A DNA stretch of 64,000 bases from Reticulitermes lucifugus (GCA_026260175.1 JAKCWW010000069.1:83580-147579); one strand, 5' to 3'. Numbered from the stretch's first letter, positions 1-13,840 are shown. Notes: a model not told the origin generated them from the sequence alone. Numbers and translations: made by a program.

Positions 1-420
1 GGACGAACCAAGTACCTGTACGACCCCCGCCCTTCCAGCTCCCTCCATAACTACTTGCGCTCTTGTCTTCTTTTGTCAGGAAAAAGTTCTTTTTACTCTC
101 ATTGTTGGTCTGCATGGCTGCTCTCCTCAGCACCCCCCCCCTCCCCCGTCCCAAATATCGTCTGGCCTGTGCATGATACAGGAATGGCAACCTGTCGTGT
201 GTGTGTTTAAAATGCTGGAATGTTATGCGCGTATATGACCTCTGCAGCATCACCTCCTGTCACGCCGTTATTCATGCTGTGCTGTTCGTTTTCTGATTCC
301 TTAAATCTTCAGGTTTTTCCTATTTTCTTTGTGTTGTCTTGTTTTCTGTCTAGTTTTTATTGCTGTCTTTATTCTCTCAAAATATTTGTCGTGTGCGTAT
401 GTTCTAAACTCTACACGATT
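1..420. other. Unassigned intronic sequence
   Basis: AT-rich non-coding-looking DNA with C-runs near 127-145. The 92-codon ORF at 220-498 has no recognisable domain and runs into a fold-back repeat, so it is not called as a gene. Confidence 0.4.
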
Positions 421-595
421 TTAAAGTTGAGGTATTTTGGGATGTTACGCCATATAGAGTCGTGTTACCGACGTTTCGAAAACACCACGATCCTTTGAAA
501 CGCTGGTGACTATTTGCCAGTCGGGAAGGCGTTGCATCCCAGAAGATTTGAGTGTTCAGAAAAACCGCTGTGAGAACCTAAAATCTCACATTGTC
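421..595. repeat. Fold-back repeat family F1, copy 1
   Basis: The left arm contains gggatgttacgcc and accgacgtttcgaa; the right arm contains the opposed gcatcccagaag and ends gtgagaacctaaaatctcaca. This arrangement (gggatgt-acgcc arm, central accgacgtttcg, then the reversed arm) recurs about eleven times in the window. It looks like a non-autonomous inverted-repeat element. It encodes no protein of its own. Confidence 0.65.
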
Positions 596-2929
596 CCTCA
601 TTCTTTATCTGGAGTGCCGTGCGCTGTTGAAGTTAAATGTCCTTTCTAATCGAGATACGTCACTCGTACACATTTTAAGCTTGCTTTCCTCCCTAAAAGG
701 GACAGGTAGTGAAGTAAGTTTTCAGATTAACATTCTGTATGTGTGCGTTTCCCATTTCAAGTTTTGAACCAGATGACTGATTTTAAAGTAAGTTGGTATG
801 AACTCTGTGCTAATGGATCACACCTCCATCGGCGTACTTTCATTACCTACAATCAGTAACTACATCATGGCAAACACGCGAACTTGTCAGATGGGAGCCA
901 CACTAGCGCCATTTACTATAGGGACTAGAAATGATGTATAATAATATTTCACGGAAAAGTGTGAGACATGTGTTGCGGCAGTATTATTGTGTAATACATA
1001 ATAGCAATATGTGGACCATAGAATTTTGTTTAGTTGTCAGTATAATGGCGGTAAACTAATGAAATACTGAAGCTGGGAATTTAAAATTGGTTTGACGTTA
1101 GAGCATAAGCACATGTTGTTTCAAACATTACATGACAACAACTACAAACCTGGCGACGATTAGGCATTTTGCGGTCATATATGCAAATCATACGTGTCCG
1201 CTGTTCATTGATGACTCACAAGAAATAGAGACAATATTAACGACAACAGATATGTGGAACTGTAAATGTCTGCAATAGAAAGTAAGTTTTGTGATCAGTT
1301 TCCAAATGCATGTTACTGTTTCACGCAGTTAATAGACAATAGACCTGCACATGCTGTTATAATTCGAATTATTTACTTGCTCACATTTCATGTAGCGTTT
1401 CCTTATAAATAAATACATGAAATTTTCTGTGTCGTTGATCCATTGAAATTTTTAACTACAGATGAACAAGCTGTAAGGAATAATTAATATCACAAACACC
1501 TTAAAAGCCGAAATTATTGCACACTGTGTTTAAAAATTCAATTTTTATTTCTCACAGAGGCAAGAATCTGTCTCCAGTATGAGAGCAAATCCATTAATCT
1601 TGTGTAAGGAAATTGTGGCTGTTTATTCTGGGAGTTAAACAAAACACATAATAAGACTGCATAGGTACAATGCGGGTCTTGTGAACGTTAAACTTGTTGG
1701 CACGTACAGTTGTCACTGAGCTTTATAATTATTAAATATTTTAAAGCCTGGCTGTTACTATAGGTACCACCGGCTTTTAACACTAAACACTCCATAATTT
1801 ACCCACACAGTGTTATTTATATGTGCCGTATGATAAACAAGAATTATTTTTCTCTACAACCTTCACAAACTGTACTTTATAATGCTCACAGACTTTGTTC
1901 TCCATGCGGTAAGAACCAGACCTTTATATACATAATTTAGATTAATTTTAGTAGTCAAAAATTAATACGGCTATATGATTTTTTGACTGTCTCATCTCTG
2001 ATTTGGTGGGAACAACTGCACAACTTTGCTGACTCACAGCTGAAAAACGTTGCATTTTGAAAAGATGGTGGCCCTTTATACTGAAATGACTCATTATGGG
2101 TTGAAACTTTCGTGAAATATTTTTAGTAGTTGAGTGACTTCTGCTAAGGTCAGATATGAGTGTTCTGGGATCATATTAATGTTGAGTCATTTGTTAGGCA
2201 ACAGCAGTGTTGGTTGCTTACTTTTAAATACCGGACAGCACTACAGCTCTCTTATTTCTTCGCTTTCGTGAAGCACATAATGGATAGACGATCGTTATTT
2301 CTATGATTTCTCCATCTTCACGCTCGTAACTTTTTGTCCTTGACCCTCGTTTACACCCCTTTATCATTCCACACGTCATCGTGATTGAAGATTTATATAT
2401 ATTTTTTTTGTCAGATCAAAATACAAATGCTATTGCTTTCCAAGACTCCGTGACTTGCATAATTCCTTCTATTGACGCAGGGCCCAACTTGAATCTTCCA
2501 TTATTTGTTTTGTAGATTTCTGGGGGTCGTTCATTGACGTGCTATTGACTGATTCCGTCTGACATAGCACACTTTCTGAGCTAATGGAGATACAGTCTAC
2601 CAAATGAGAATGGAATTGGCATGGGGCGATACAGTAACACGAGAGGTGGCGTGGATGGGGGCTGAAGGAAACACAGAGGACTGAGAGAGATGAGACACAT
2701 TTGAGCGTGATGTGTTTCAGCTAGCAGGCTTATAAAGCTTTCTTCGTAATTCGGGATGCATATATGATCCAGTGAGGATGTCAACGACTCTTACATGCAG
2801 CGTGGAGATTAATGGTGCAAGTGCAGTTAACGGCAGTAGCAAAGCACTGATGGAGCTTTCATAAACTATTGGTTCCTGGATTAAACGTTGCGATTTTTAC
2901 TGCGTTTATTTACATGCTTGTAAAGGTAA
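596..2929. other. Intronic sequence, no feature recognised
   Basis: AT-rich, with many stops in all frames. The 67-codon minus-strand ORF at 2581-2784 matches nothing recognised. No repeat shared with the rest of the window was seen. Confidence 0.4.
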
Positions 2930-3140
2930 AATTCTCCCTAAAACGGGCCATGAAGGCCCAGAGGGGGAGTAGAGGTATAACTCTACTCTTTCTTTAACCC
3001 TGGCACTAGTTGAGGGTGTGTGGTTAACACCACGCCCCGGCCGCTTTAACCTCGGGAAAGAGACCCGGTACCCATTTTATAGAAGGCTGGGGGGGCACCA
3101 GGACCGGTCTGGACGGGTGCTGAAAACCTCGCCTGTAATT
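2930..3140 (-). repeat. SINE family S2 copy, minus orientation, 5' truncated
   Basis: It contains the shared blocks gccatgaaggcccagaggg, the ccccggccgctttaacc block, gggaaagagacccggtaccc and ggtctggacgggtgc. In more complete copies this body joins a tRNA-like head with a B-box-like motif near gggttcgaatccc. Here the head is missing. Confidence 0.65.
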
Positions 3141-3236
3141 TTTGCAATTTTAGCAAAGAATTTTAATTTTGTGTAAACTGAATATGATTTCTTTAATTGC
3201 TAAGCGGCCATAAATTTCTCAAGAAGGAATTTGGGC

Positions 3237-3294
3237 TATAGAGGGAGTATAATATAGTATATTTTATTATATCATAGTATAGTATATTTCAAGG
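3237..3294. repeat. Short AT-rich tandem tract (tatagta-like)
   Basis: Imperfect repeats of atagtata around 3245-3290. It is simple sequence with no further content. Confidence 0.4.
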
Positions 3295-3504
3295 TATATC
3301 TAAATACACGTGACAGTGGTGTGTAATTGAGGTGAGACACATATTTGGCATTTACCACCATTACGTTTTTGTTAAAAACATCTAAACCTTTCGTCTGCTG
3401 TCTCTGCTTCCGTCAACAGATTAAATACAAAAATTATGAAATCTATAATGTTGGATAGATTAGATGGAGCTAAATGAGACGATAGACGAAGTTAAATATC
3501 TTCA

Positions 3505-3690
3505 TAAGGTATGAGGTTCTCACGGCAGTGCTGCCATATATTTCATTTCGTATGGGATATGATGATTTTTTGTTCGACGAGTAGTTCCTGACGTTTTGAA
3601 GTATCGTAGTCCTTTTAAAACTTTGGGAACTACTAGACCCAACGACAAGCGTCACATCCCACAAGACTCTAATCTTTACACAAATAAATA
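3505..3690. repeat. Fold-back repeat family F1, copy 2
   Basis: It starts near tgaggttctcacggcagtg. It has the central gtagttcctgacgttttgaa and ends with gcgtcacatcccacaagact. Overlapping ORFs on both strands here (for example 3470-3715 minus and 3596-3826 plus) are translations of the repeat. Confidence 0.65.
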
Positions 3691-6600
3691 TAAATGTATT
3701 CCTGTGTCTAAGCACGACACCGTGAAGGCGTGTGGGGGACGTGGATGCAAATTAGTACATGGTTTCGGCTGTGATTCTCGTTGTTGCTGCCCTTTCCAGC
3801 CTGCAGTGTGTAAAAGGATACCTTGATATATCTGAGTCGCTCTACGTGTGATGATCACTCAGACATACCAGTCTCAAACGTGACGGTTGCAGACCTTACT
3901 CGCAGCATGTGTTTGCAGAAACACAGACAAGAGCACGGATGTCCAACGTACTGTTACAGTGTACTGTCAGTCGTGCAAATATAATGTCCCTATTATCTCC
4001 TGAAGTAATCCACTCACTTTTATCACTCGAATTCAGTTCCAGTGTATCTATTTGCTGTCACATCTGTAATAATGACCACAAACATCCGTGTACATCTCAG
4101 TATACACAAGTCTATGTTGACAGCTTCATTGACTGGGAATGCCTTTTGATAAAGGTATGTTGATTTGGTTGGTTATGTAATGCAGTTGTCCTTTTAACAG
4201 CCATTCATTTAAATTGAAGTTTCACTAAAAATGTATAGCTGAGGGTCGAACTCGTGATGAAGTTGTGTGCTCCTAACATCCCCATTCGAAACTACTGCAC
4301 CGAAATTGGATAAAACATATGGAAAGTGGCAAACCAGTCTGATGCAATCAAAATTTGGGTTGTTAAAACGAAAATCCTGTATCCGCCAGAATGTGAGGTG
4401 TGAAGACTGTCCGGGTTTGCCACAACATGTTGCCAACGATGTCTGCTGTCTGCTGTCCTACCCACATGAGTAAACAGTGAATGACAGAGAGACACAGGAG
4501 TTCCATCCGCTCATGGTGAATGTTTGACATGTTCCTACCTTTGTTACGCACTTTGCCATTGTGTTGTTGCTACATGACCTCTCGGCGATCTTGCATAACC
4601 AAGAACTGAACCACTGCCCACTGATTTCCATATGTTATTAAGTTCAGCTCTCACTGACACATCTGTATTGTTGACATGAATTTCTGTATGCATTTTTAAT
4701 AGGACTAATAATTTATCTTCTATTTTGCAGGTAAGTGTCAACCTTCCGGATTGACTTCTAATGTACATTGTCAGCTGTGGTAAGCATATCTGAACACTTT
4801 AACGAGCAGATTTAACCCTTCAGGCTTGTATTCTCTTGAATATACATTGAAAGCGGGGGAGTATGCTATGCTGCCCATTCTTATTTAAAGGAGTACTGCC
4901 ACTTGAGTTCACAAAATAATGGGATAGAGCTTGTCACACATCAGAGTAGGACAGGAGTAGGGAAGAGGCGGGGAATTTCTGGTCCGGTGCTATCATCGCT
5001 GATATTGCTGATAATTTTGATGTTTATGCAGAGGCTTGCTTGCGATGTTGATACTGGTCTTCTTCAAATGAATACATCTGTAAATGATCACTTAACTCGG
5101 TACAGGTTTTATTCTAGTCGCCGGAGTCAACGTGTGTTTTTGTGTCTGTTACATCTTCTTCCAGTTCTGTCCTTGCATTCGCGACGGCGTGTTGGGAACT
5201 TTTGAAATTATATTGCCAAGAAAATTTTTATTATTGGTGACGTCATAATTTTCTTGCCTGTTCCAATATACACCTATGCTAGTTTGCTATTGAATTAACT
5301 TAATGTGTGACTGGACGATCTTGCATTGCGTAAAAAGGGTGAAACTGTAGTTAAAATGTGCTAAATACACTATGTTAATAATAGTACAAAACAGACGATT
5401 GTGTGTCCCACTTGTTGGCGACTCTCCTGCTTGTCAACTATTGGATATGTTCAAGGGACAAAGTTAATGTGGCGTGAGTTTTTAATCGGGTATTTGCATG
5501 AATTGTACAAAATACGGCACGCCATATACGTAAAGGTTGCCTTTGGGGTTAAATCTAAGAAAATATAATTCAATTTGTCACCTCAAAAATACTAATGATT
5601 TTAGACATGATCTTCATGAAATGAAACCACTCGAAATTAATTTTAACTGAATATTATTATTATTATTATTATTTACTGCAATTGGGTTTTCACCCGGTGG
5701 CAGTAGTTTAGTAAAGTAATTGACTATACTAGCTGGTGCTTGGAATAGAATTCGTTGAAATTATGTCATAGTGTGTTATTTGGCTTATTATCTGCATGAA
5801 ATATCGTATAGTGGTATGCAGTGGCAAAGAATAACTACATAAGTCTTGATTAATATTGTCATTTTCACGATTTTTTCCATTATAATTTTATTTTAATATT
5901 ATTAGCAGACAAGAATCTAAATACAAGAGTGGCCTTCTTTCTGAACAGATGAACATTTTTCTCGAGACTGATGAATGAAATCATCCATAAATCAACTGAT
6001 TGTACTTCATATTTGGGAAAGTGCGAACTGCAGATTTGTTGACTGCATTAAAACACAGTGAGTGTTAAGACTGGTTAGTGCAGTCTTGTTTGAAGAGTCT
6101 TGTCTGTCTGTATAATTGCATGTTAATTTATGGCAAAAATTTGCATCTTATTTACTAATAAATTTTGTGTCGAAGTGTGTTCTGTGTATTTCAGTTCCTG
6201 AGAGTATTATTTTTGTACGGCAAGATTGCACTTCATTACTTGCAGTAGTTTCATATATTGATCATTTTACCAGATTTATGCTTGCAGAAACTCACGTCGA
6301 ATGAAACTGAATTATTTTTGAATGTTCAAATTGGCACTTTATTTTTTGATCACTGTTGAAAGGTCGTTGGACGTGTTACAATTACCTTGTTTTTTCCGCA
6401 GCTCTAGACAGGTTGTTCTTATGCACAAATTGTATACCAATTTTATGATCTATCTCCCGGGACCTGCAGAAATAATTATCTACTTGAAGTTCATTATGTG
6501 CTCTATTTATTCTTACAGCTGCTATGCTTTCTCATGCCATTATGTAGGTTCATTATTTTTTTGCAACCAATATCGTTTGTTACTTGCGGCCGTTATTCCA

Positions 6601-8339
6601 GCACTAGTGTGGGGCTACTCAGCGGCTATGTTTTGTACTATATGCGAGCGACAGGAAATGAAAAACGACATTTGTCGGATAAAATAATGACCCTGTGTTA
6701 CTCAGTCCATATAACGTGCGTAGTTTGACCGCACCAGTTCCTAAGACATAGTCCACTCACGGACACCCACAGGAGCGCGAGCACATTTTTGCACACCTAT
6801 ATGTCATTCACAATTATCTGTCGAGGTGAAATAGATAATCGGTAAAGCTCAGTGACAAAATTGCTCTCCCGATCCAGGTAATCTTCTGGGAAGATAAAAT
6901 GACTTGAATTTGTTTGTTCAGTTTCACAGGCACTTTCAGGTGGATGCGATGCTCTTGTGGTTGCAGTTCCTAACCTAAACATGTACCCTGAAGACGGTGC
7001 TTGTTCCTGTTATACGAAAGATATTCAATGAGTAAGGTTTCTTAGATCATAAATATTAAAACAGAAGTCATTACAGTGTTAGATATACCACGCTTATTCC
7101 ACTGAAGTATTATTTTCCCACACAATTCCCTAACAGAGTGATGCATTTTTTCATCTTATCTCGAGTTCAATATTCCTTTACGGTGGAAATCGGCCTCTTC
7201 AGCCACTTTCACATCTGTGGAATCGGCGATCCCCCAAGCGTTGCTTCAGGCCCCGAAATAAAGGATCGAATATTTTAGCTACCGGCGAAGTTAACGTGTT
7301 CACACTGCACTATGCTTTATCTTATTTGAGGAGTCGAAAGGTACAAACATGTCTCCTGTCACTGTAGATTCCAGGAACTCTTTTCCTTATTTTTTAAAGC
7401 GTTGAATATTTGAAAGATAAATCTTGTTTATGCTCTTCCTTTAGAAGGGAGGAAGTGGAAATGGATGTTCATGAATGGTTGATAATGAAAGAGCCCGATT
7501 TCTGCTACGAATGAATTTCTAAACTCGTCGCAAAATGGGACAAATACACCAAGGGTGATCGCGGTGTTAAAAAATAGCGACAGTGGGGTGAGATAAGTAA
7601 TTTGCATTTCACGTGGTAATTAACAACTTCTCATATAATTTTTATGACCTAGAGAACCTTCTGCTTATTGAACGTAACTCATAACAACCCAAAATACCGC
7701 ATTTGCTTAGAGAAAACCGTCATATCCATACTTATACCGTTTGTATTAAATCCAGGAGATATTTGTATTGTCCAACGCATTTGGTAATAAACATTTTGGC
7801 TTTTATAATAAACATGAAAGAATAAAACGCAACATGTTACGTAAACAACCTGCTCAAGTTTAGTTCTGATTAGAGCATATGTTCTAAATGTAAGAAAAAT
7901 ACTGATGCTTGTGTAAACTCATCCATGTGCAGGCAAGTTCTCTCTCCATAAACAAGTTGATGTTATTGGTGATAAAATGGCAGACGTAATTCTGAAATGA
8001 GAAATGTTCGGTAGTTGTCATTGATGTATGGCTCATTTACTACAAAAACGTCAGTGGTTTGTTGCACGGAACAGCTTTATGCCAGTTATTAACGTATAAA
8101 TATTTGATTGTATCAAAAGAAATCATCGAACACCTTTACTCAGCACTTAATAAGGACGAAACTTTCCTTAAACTCCACCCCTTTTAAGGAAGAACCCAAA
8201 GTACTCGACAAGAGATAAGTGTGAGATTACCGGGCGATGATTGTGCTGGCAAATAAACACCGCTTTTACACTGGATGATACTGCATAGCGAGTCAGCGGC
8301 TTCCTATGGAGATGTCAGCTTGGATCTCCCCGTTGATCC
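3691..8339. other. Intronic sequence, mostly unassigned
   Basis: No conserved coding region recognised. ORFs up to 121 codons (6322-6687) show no family motif. There is an ATT microsatellite at 5651-5673. The base composition is uniform and AT-rich. Confidence 0.4.
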
Positions 8340-8480
8340 CATTGGCTGCAATCGTTAAAGCGCGCATGAGCTGTGGTTCTGTGGTTGTGGTTTCGAATCC
8401 CGTTCAGAACATAACTGTGTATATGTGGTTTATTTTTTACCACTTGTGATTAACACGTCACCTCAACACCCGGTTGCGAC
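8340..8480 (+). repeat. Degraded tRNA-derived SINE fragment
   Basis: A tRNA-like stretch (gttaaagcgcgcatgagctg, then a B-box-like ggtttcgaatccc at 8390-8402) is followed by a short non-coding body. It is too degraded to form a cloverleaf, so it is not a tRNA gene. Confidence 0.4.
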
Positions 8481-9457
8481 TTCAGCACGTGTTGATTCAC
8501 GAGACTACAGCATTTAATTCTAATTTTGTGTAGTTTCACGGTATAAATTTTCTGATAATACAAAAACAAGCTCTATATGTGGGTTATGTTGAAAAATAAA
8601 AAAACTGTAGAGGAGCCTGTCTTCGCTTGTGTCCCTGCATAATTGGCATACAATGTCTTGACCTACAAAACACTTAGATCTATGATCAGGCCAGTTCTGC
8701 TGGAAGTTTGACGAAAGGTAGGCCGCGTTGGTTGAGATTAATTAAAAATGACCTGGTAACAAAGCGCACTCAGCGAGAGATGCTGAATGTATCACTTACT
8801 GAACTTTATTCTAAAATCTAAAATATTCTAAAATATTGATATCACATACTGCTTCGGGTCAGAAAGGTTAGTAGCCGAACTAACTCTAAATTTACGTCCC
8901 ATTAAAATTGTAAAAACCGTATTTTGATTTTGTGCAAACGTGAAATCTGTATGCCGTGATTTCGCGGATAGAATAAAATGACTATCACAACTGAAGAGGA
9001 AAAGGTTTAGTTTGAGTAGTTGCGCTTGCTGTTTCCTGTTTAGGGTGAAGACACAGTTATACTAGTGAACCGACACCTGCCCTTCCAGTTTTATCAAAGT
9101 CGATTTTTTAGAATATTTCCATATTCACGTGCACAAAGGGGTCGCCTGCCTGGGATTTTGAACCCGATATTCGGCTACATTCTAAAGGAAAGGAACTTTA
9201 TACTTTACAGAGTACAGTGTACCCCAAATCGCGAACCCCCCCAGCTGGAAACACTGCTCTGATATATAATCTTATTACTGTCATGTTGGCAAGCCTTCAG
9301 ATCTCTAAAGCGCAGCAAATCGGAAACTTATTTCAAAACTACGCATACCTCGCATTTATGGTCAGTCGGCTGCAAGGCTGCCATCCCGTTGTCTGAAGAT
9401 GGTTGAGACATTCGTGAATCCGTAATCTTCATAAGTGGATCGCATTTTGTCTCAAAT
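8481..9457. other. Intronic sequence, no feature recognised
   Basis: AT-rich sequence. The 65-codon ORF at 9065-9262 has no recognisable homology. Confidence 0.4.
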
Positions 9458-9470
9458 AACTGAAGCAGGA

Positions 9471-9717
9471 GGGCCGTGCCATGGCTCAGGCGGTTAGTCG
9501 CCGGCCTCCCACCGCGGAGGCCCGGGTTCGATNNNNNNNNNNNNNNNNNNNNNNNNNNNNNNNNNNNNNNNNNNNNNNNNNNNNNNNNNNNNNNNNNNNN
9601 NNNNNNNNNNNNNNNNNNNNNNNNNNNNNNNNNNNNNNNNNNNNNNNNNNNNNNAAGCCTTAAGGCTGCGGTGCGTCCGTAGCATCTGCTGCGGGGCCCT
9701 TCTCAAATAAAAAAAAA
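9471..9717 (+). repeat. tRNA-derived SINE family S1 with internal assembly gap
   Basis: The head gggccgtgccatggctcagg and the B-box region cccgggttcgat are typical of the family. The tail (aagccttaaggctgcggtgcg, then an A-rich end) closes it. Bases 9533-9654 are 122 Ns replacing the central body. Imperfect flanking duplicates aactgaagcagga (9458-9470) and aactaaagcagaa (9718-9730) look like an old target-site duplication. ORFs with runs of X across this spot are artefacts. Confidence 0.8.
9533..9654. other. Assembly gap (122 Ns)
   Basis: A run of N inside the S1 SINE. The missing sequence can be expected to resemble the matching body of the copy at 59628-59900. Confidence 0.99.
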
Positions 9718-9730
9718 ACTAAAGCAGAAA

Positions 9731-10379
9731 GAAACATTTACCAAGCAGACGACCTGAAAACATATTATTCTTGCATCATGAAATTGCAAGCATCAGACTG
9801 TACGGAGCGCCAAGTGTACTGCGTGTTGCACTCCCGCTACGTCTTTCCATGTGGAAATCATCAAACGGGGCACAGAGCTGTAACGGCAATGCGTCGGACG
9901 TGCACTAACAATAGAATAGTTCTGTAACAGAACAATGGGAACAGGCAGCGTGAAATACGCTGACGCCTCATGAAGTGTCATAATTTCCTCCCACGCAGTA
10001 TTCGCAACTTTTATTCTTGTCCGTTTCCATCGTATTACTCCCGCATTCCTTACGTACTGATATAGTAGCACTGCCGGTTTACATGATTTGGAAATTACAA
10101 ATACGCAATATGAAGGCCGCCTGTATGTTATGTTCACCGCAGCACAATTTTTGCGACTGCCCCTGACGAAGTGTGTGACAGCTTTCTGAATGTATTCCAT
10201 CCATCAAAGGGTCTTCTGAAAATTTATACCGAGCAGTTACATTTAAATTTGAAACTTGTAATAGACTGGGATGTCCTTGCAGAACAAGGACGGAAGTTGG
10301 TGATTATGCCCATTATTATTATTATTATTGAATGGAACTGTACAATAAATACATTCAGGCACGCATGGTATCTCTTAAC
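9731..10379. other. Intronic sequence, unassigned
   Basis: A minus-strand ORF of 135 codons (9793-10200) is among the longest here. It contains no domain I recognise and no neighbouring exon signals. An ATT microsatellite lies at 10312-10329. Confidence 0.35.
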
Positions 10380-10560
10380 AATTTTTTACTTTATCAATTA
10401 TAATATTATTAATGCTCTTTTTAGATGTGATTTTTTATTTCTTTTCTGTATGTTTCTGTTTGTTCTTTCTTATTTGTGTATTATTCTTATGTTCGCTGTG
10501 CTGTTTGTGTAATTGGGCTGATGGCTGTTGCGCCAACACATTAATAATAAAGAACTGAGT
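10380..10560 (+). repeat. Putative LINE 3'-end remnant
   Basis: A T-rich stretch is followed by aattgggctgatggctgttg, then gcgcc, and attaataataaag. The same order occurs inverted at 11095-11260 (in its sense direction: aattggtcgttgcgctgtt and attaataaat). This resembles the 3' untranslated end of a non-LTR element. The assignment rests on these two copies only. Confidence 0.3.
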
Positions 10561-11094
10561 TGATTTACGACACGCAATGGAGAGGCATATACTGAGAACC
10601 GAAAGCAAAAGGAATGAATGTAGTCATTTATACACGTATGATATATTCTAGTATTAAGAAATTAAAATAAGTAGAAAGAACGAGCCAAACACTATATCCA
10701 GAGAAAAAGGCGTGTCTACGCATTCGCCTAGGCATAACGTCAGGGAGATAGCTGCATAGTGAAAATGGAAGCCGCAAACAAAATGTAATACAGTTACGTC
10801 ATTGGAGAAATGAAATATATCTGTATGTATAAGGCACAGGAAGAAGTCATGTCAGTACATACTAGAATCGTCTGGATAACATGGCAGGTACACGTTGTGT
10901 AAGGCAAATTTAGAGAAAGGTCGCTAAGCAAGCCTCACTTGTGCTATGAAGAACTTTAGATTAACCATGTTTTGTAAATCTTGGTGTCACTTAAGTGTAA
11001 AGTCACAGGAAACGTTTTGTGTTCCTGAGAGACAAGGTATAAGCCATTCTTCCGGTTCATATACGTAACCTCTGTGTCAAACAGTAATTCAATT

Positions 11095-11260
11095 CTGGTC
11101 AGTTTTTATTTATTAACGTGTTAAGTTTAACAGCGCAACGACCAATTATGAAACCGGCACAAGATAAATACAACAAGAAACACATGAAGACACACACACA
11201 CACAAGAACACCTAACCTAATATACAACAAAAAGTTAGATTTATAACAGATTCAGCACAT
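11095..11260 (-). repeat. Putative LINE 3'-end remnant, minus orientation
   Basis: An inverted counterpart of the element at 10380-10560, sharing the ATTAATAAA-like end, the TTGCGC block and a T-rich interior. An AC dinucleotide run lies at 11190-11204. Confidence 0.3.
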
Positions 11261-13130
11261 AAATTAAATATTTAAATCGTACTGCTCAAACAGTTAGTGA
11301 CATAAGACAGTATCATAAACGGTACAAAATACAATCAAATTAATTATAATTAACGTAGCTAAAATAAAGCGCAATTCAGATGATACCTCAGTGTCAGAAA
11401 CGCAGGGTGAAATATGTTGAAGAGTTCAGATTCACTTGGTAAAAATATCTACATTTCTTTAAGATTCATTTTAATATTGTCTTCCCTTCGACACCTAGGT
11501 CTTTAATTAAAGTGGTTCCCCCCCCCCTGTATGCGTATCTCTGTCATATGTGCCACATGACCCGTCCCTCGTTCTTCTTGATTTGATCACCCCGATAATA
11601 TTTGTTGCGGGAGTACAATCAATAAAACAGCAATATTATTATTATTATTATTATTGTTATTATTATTATTATTATTATTATAGCACGCAGCAAATCCAGT
11701 AGCCCCTCATTCAGTCTGTAAATAAGATAACATCAAGAGAGTTTTAAAGTGGGAGCCTGAGTCTTCTGTTAACTGTAAGGACTTGATAAATCTTAAACCA
11801 AATTTAAGAGCAGGCCCATTGTTATATGGTCACATTATGTGGGTGAATAGGAAAGTAGGAAATGGTTTGAGGACAGAGCTAAATAAGCTTAACAACGACA
11901 CGATAATGCTTAATGCAAGAGATAAGGTCTTTGCCTACATGATTAATCTGCGAGGGCATTAAAATTATAAATTGTAATATAAATAACATTAACAATTGTA
12001 ATAACAACCAATCCAATTAATGCAAGTTATACAGTAGCAAATATGTAGTCCTGTAGGTTGATTACAAAAACTTATACTTACAAGTAAGTTTCATATGAAT
12101 GTCAAATCACCTATAAAACTAGGATTAAAGGCGAGTAAAAAGACTTGAAATAATATGAAGCTTACCCCAAAACTGCAGATGTCCAATAAATTTCGTTTTG
12201 TTTTTAAATATAGGCACGGGAACTGCCTTGAGGCCATGAATCTCGATATATATTCGTATCGACTTGCGTGTATTTAGACAGTCTCTGCGACATCCTTAAT
12301 CCTTGTAAACGTATATTTTTGGAGGTGACAGTAGAGTAAAGTGTAAACTAAATCCTCACTCCTAGGTCCGTGGGCATGAGAGTGTTGCTAGAATGAGGGG
12401 GAGGTTTTCGCCGTGCTGCTGCAGTGGTGGTGCTCTCGCAAGCTATCCCGGTAGCGCCGAGATAAGAGAATTGCCCTGTCAAGCCAGGATGATATATTTG
12501 ACCAGCATTTACATACAGCTCCAGTGGATGCTGAGCCAAGCGGTAGAGGGCTGCAGTCTACAGGAGGCTGATCCAACAGTCCCTCCCCATTTCTCTCTCT
12601 CTCTCTTTCTAGCTCACCCATCCCTCCTAAACTCCAGAGTTTTTTTTTCGATGATAGCTTTCCCAGGGTGGAAAAGTCCAAACGTGCGTAATCTCGCCAA
12701 TTCAAATTAACACAGAGCACACACATCTACCTCCCCTTCCAGCAATTTCTCCGGTGACACCACCCGCATATCAACAATGTGCAAAACTCTGTTTCGTGCC
12801 TGCGACATCCGTACACACGTCAAATTTATTCCATTTCGCTTACTGTAGCCTACGTATTGTAGTGGAAGCAAAAAAATTTCAAATTGAAAAAGTAAAGTTT
12901 TGCTGCCGTACTGAAAACACAGCGGCATTGGTGTAGTATACAGAATTATATGTAGTATGTTTATTTTTAGGATGGATTGGGGTTACCAACATGCGTAACT
13001 TGCGGATTAAGTGCGTTATTGAAGAGCGAGACAGAGGTATTTCTTGCAGAATCCTATGTTAAGGAATTCTCCCTGTTGTGACGAAATTTCAGACCCCTGT
13101 AGATACCCGGCTGGGTTCCGTCTTTACGGT
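11261..13130. other. Intronic sequence with simple repeats
   Basis: Contains an ATT microsatellite (11633-11681) and a CT run (12592-12611). Overlapping ORFs at 12348-12726 on both strands have no recognisable domain and contradict one another. Nothing else seen. Confidence 0.4.
11633..11681. repeat. ATT microsatellite
   Basis: About 16 ATT units with one interruption (ttattgttatt). Confidence 0.95.
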
Positions 13131-13314
13131 CAGTTCCGCTACAACGCGGTTATTGCGTTCTTGTGAGACCTCGCGTTATAAAAAAATCGCGTAAAGAAGA
13201 AAATAAAAACCCTTAGGGTAGACTTAAAAAATCCTTCACACTGGTAGCTGAAATTGCGTAATGGCCAACGCGCATATGTGCAAGTTCGCGTTATACAAAC
13301 AGCGTTAACCTGTT
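13131..13314. mobile_element. Possible pogo/Tigger-like short element
   Basis: The left end cagttccgctacaacgcggt and the right end (reverse complement caggttaacgctg, then tataacgcgaactt) both show the ATAACGCG-type words typical of pogo-like terminal repeats. Flanking TA duplications are not clear, so the call is weak. Confidence 0.35.
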
Positions 13315-13840
13315 CATCAGTCACTGTATGGCCAATTCGCATTAATGAAGCATACCTAATTGCAGAAATGACAGTATTTAAAAGATGTAGCTGTCCTACT
13401 AAATTCTGCTTGATCTCTTGGCCTTACGATATCGTCTTTGAAAAGCCTGTGAAATCCTACGTCTGTCTTCTTGATCGAAGCCAGTATTAGAGAGTAGTGA
13501 TTTAGGCAAACCTCTAACAACGTGTGCACACAAAGCAGGGAAAATACCGACATGATATTAAGAACTACTGCAGCGAGATCAGACACTAGTGGTTTTGATA
13601 TTATTACTGGAAGAGACGTGTAGTGTTGTGTCACTTTTTCTTATCTTCATTGACACAGTCTACCAATATATTGACTCATGGACAACCATTTCTTCTTGTT
13701 GATACGGAAAATTCTCCACATGATAACTTGACTGACGACGAAATGTGTAAAGCTGCAGAGTTAATTTGATCAATATATTCGAAATTTTGTTTTGGTGACT
13801 GACATAATCGTATTTTTTGTTGTATCCGTCATATAATTTT

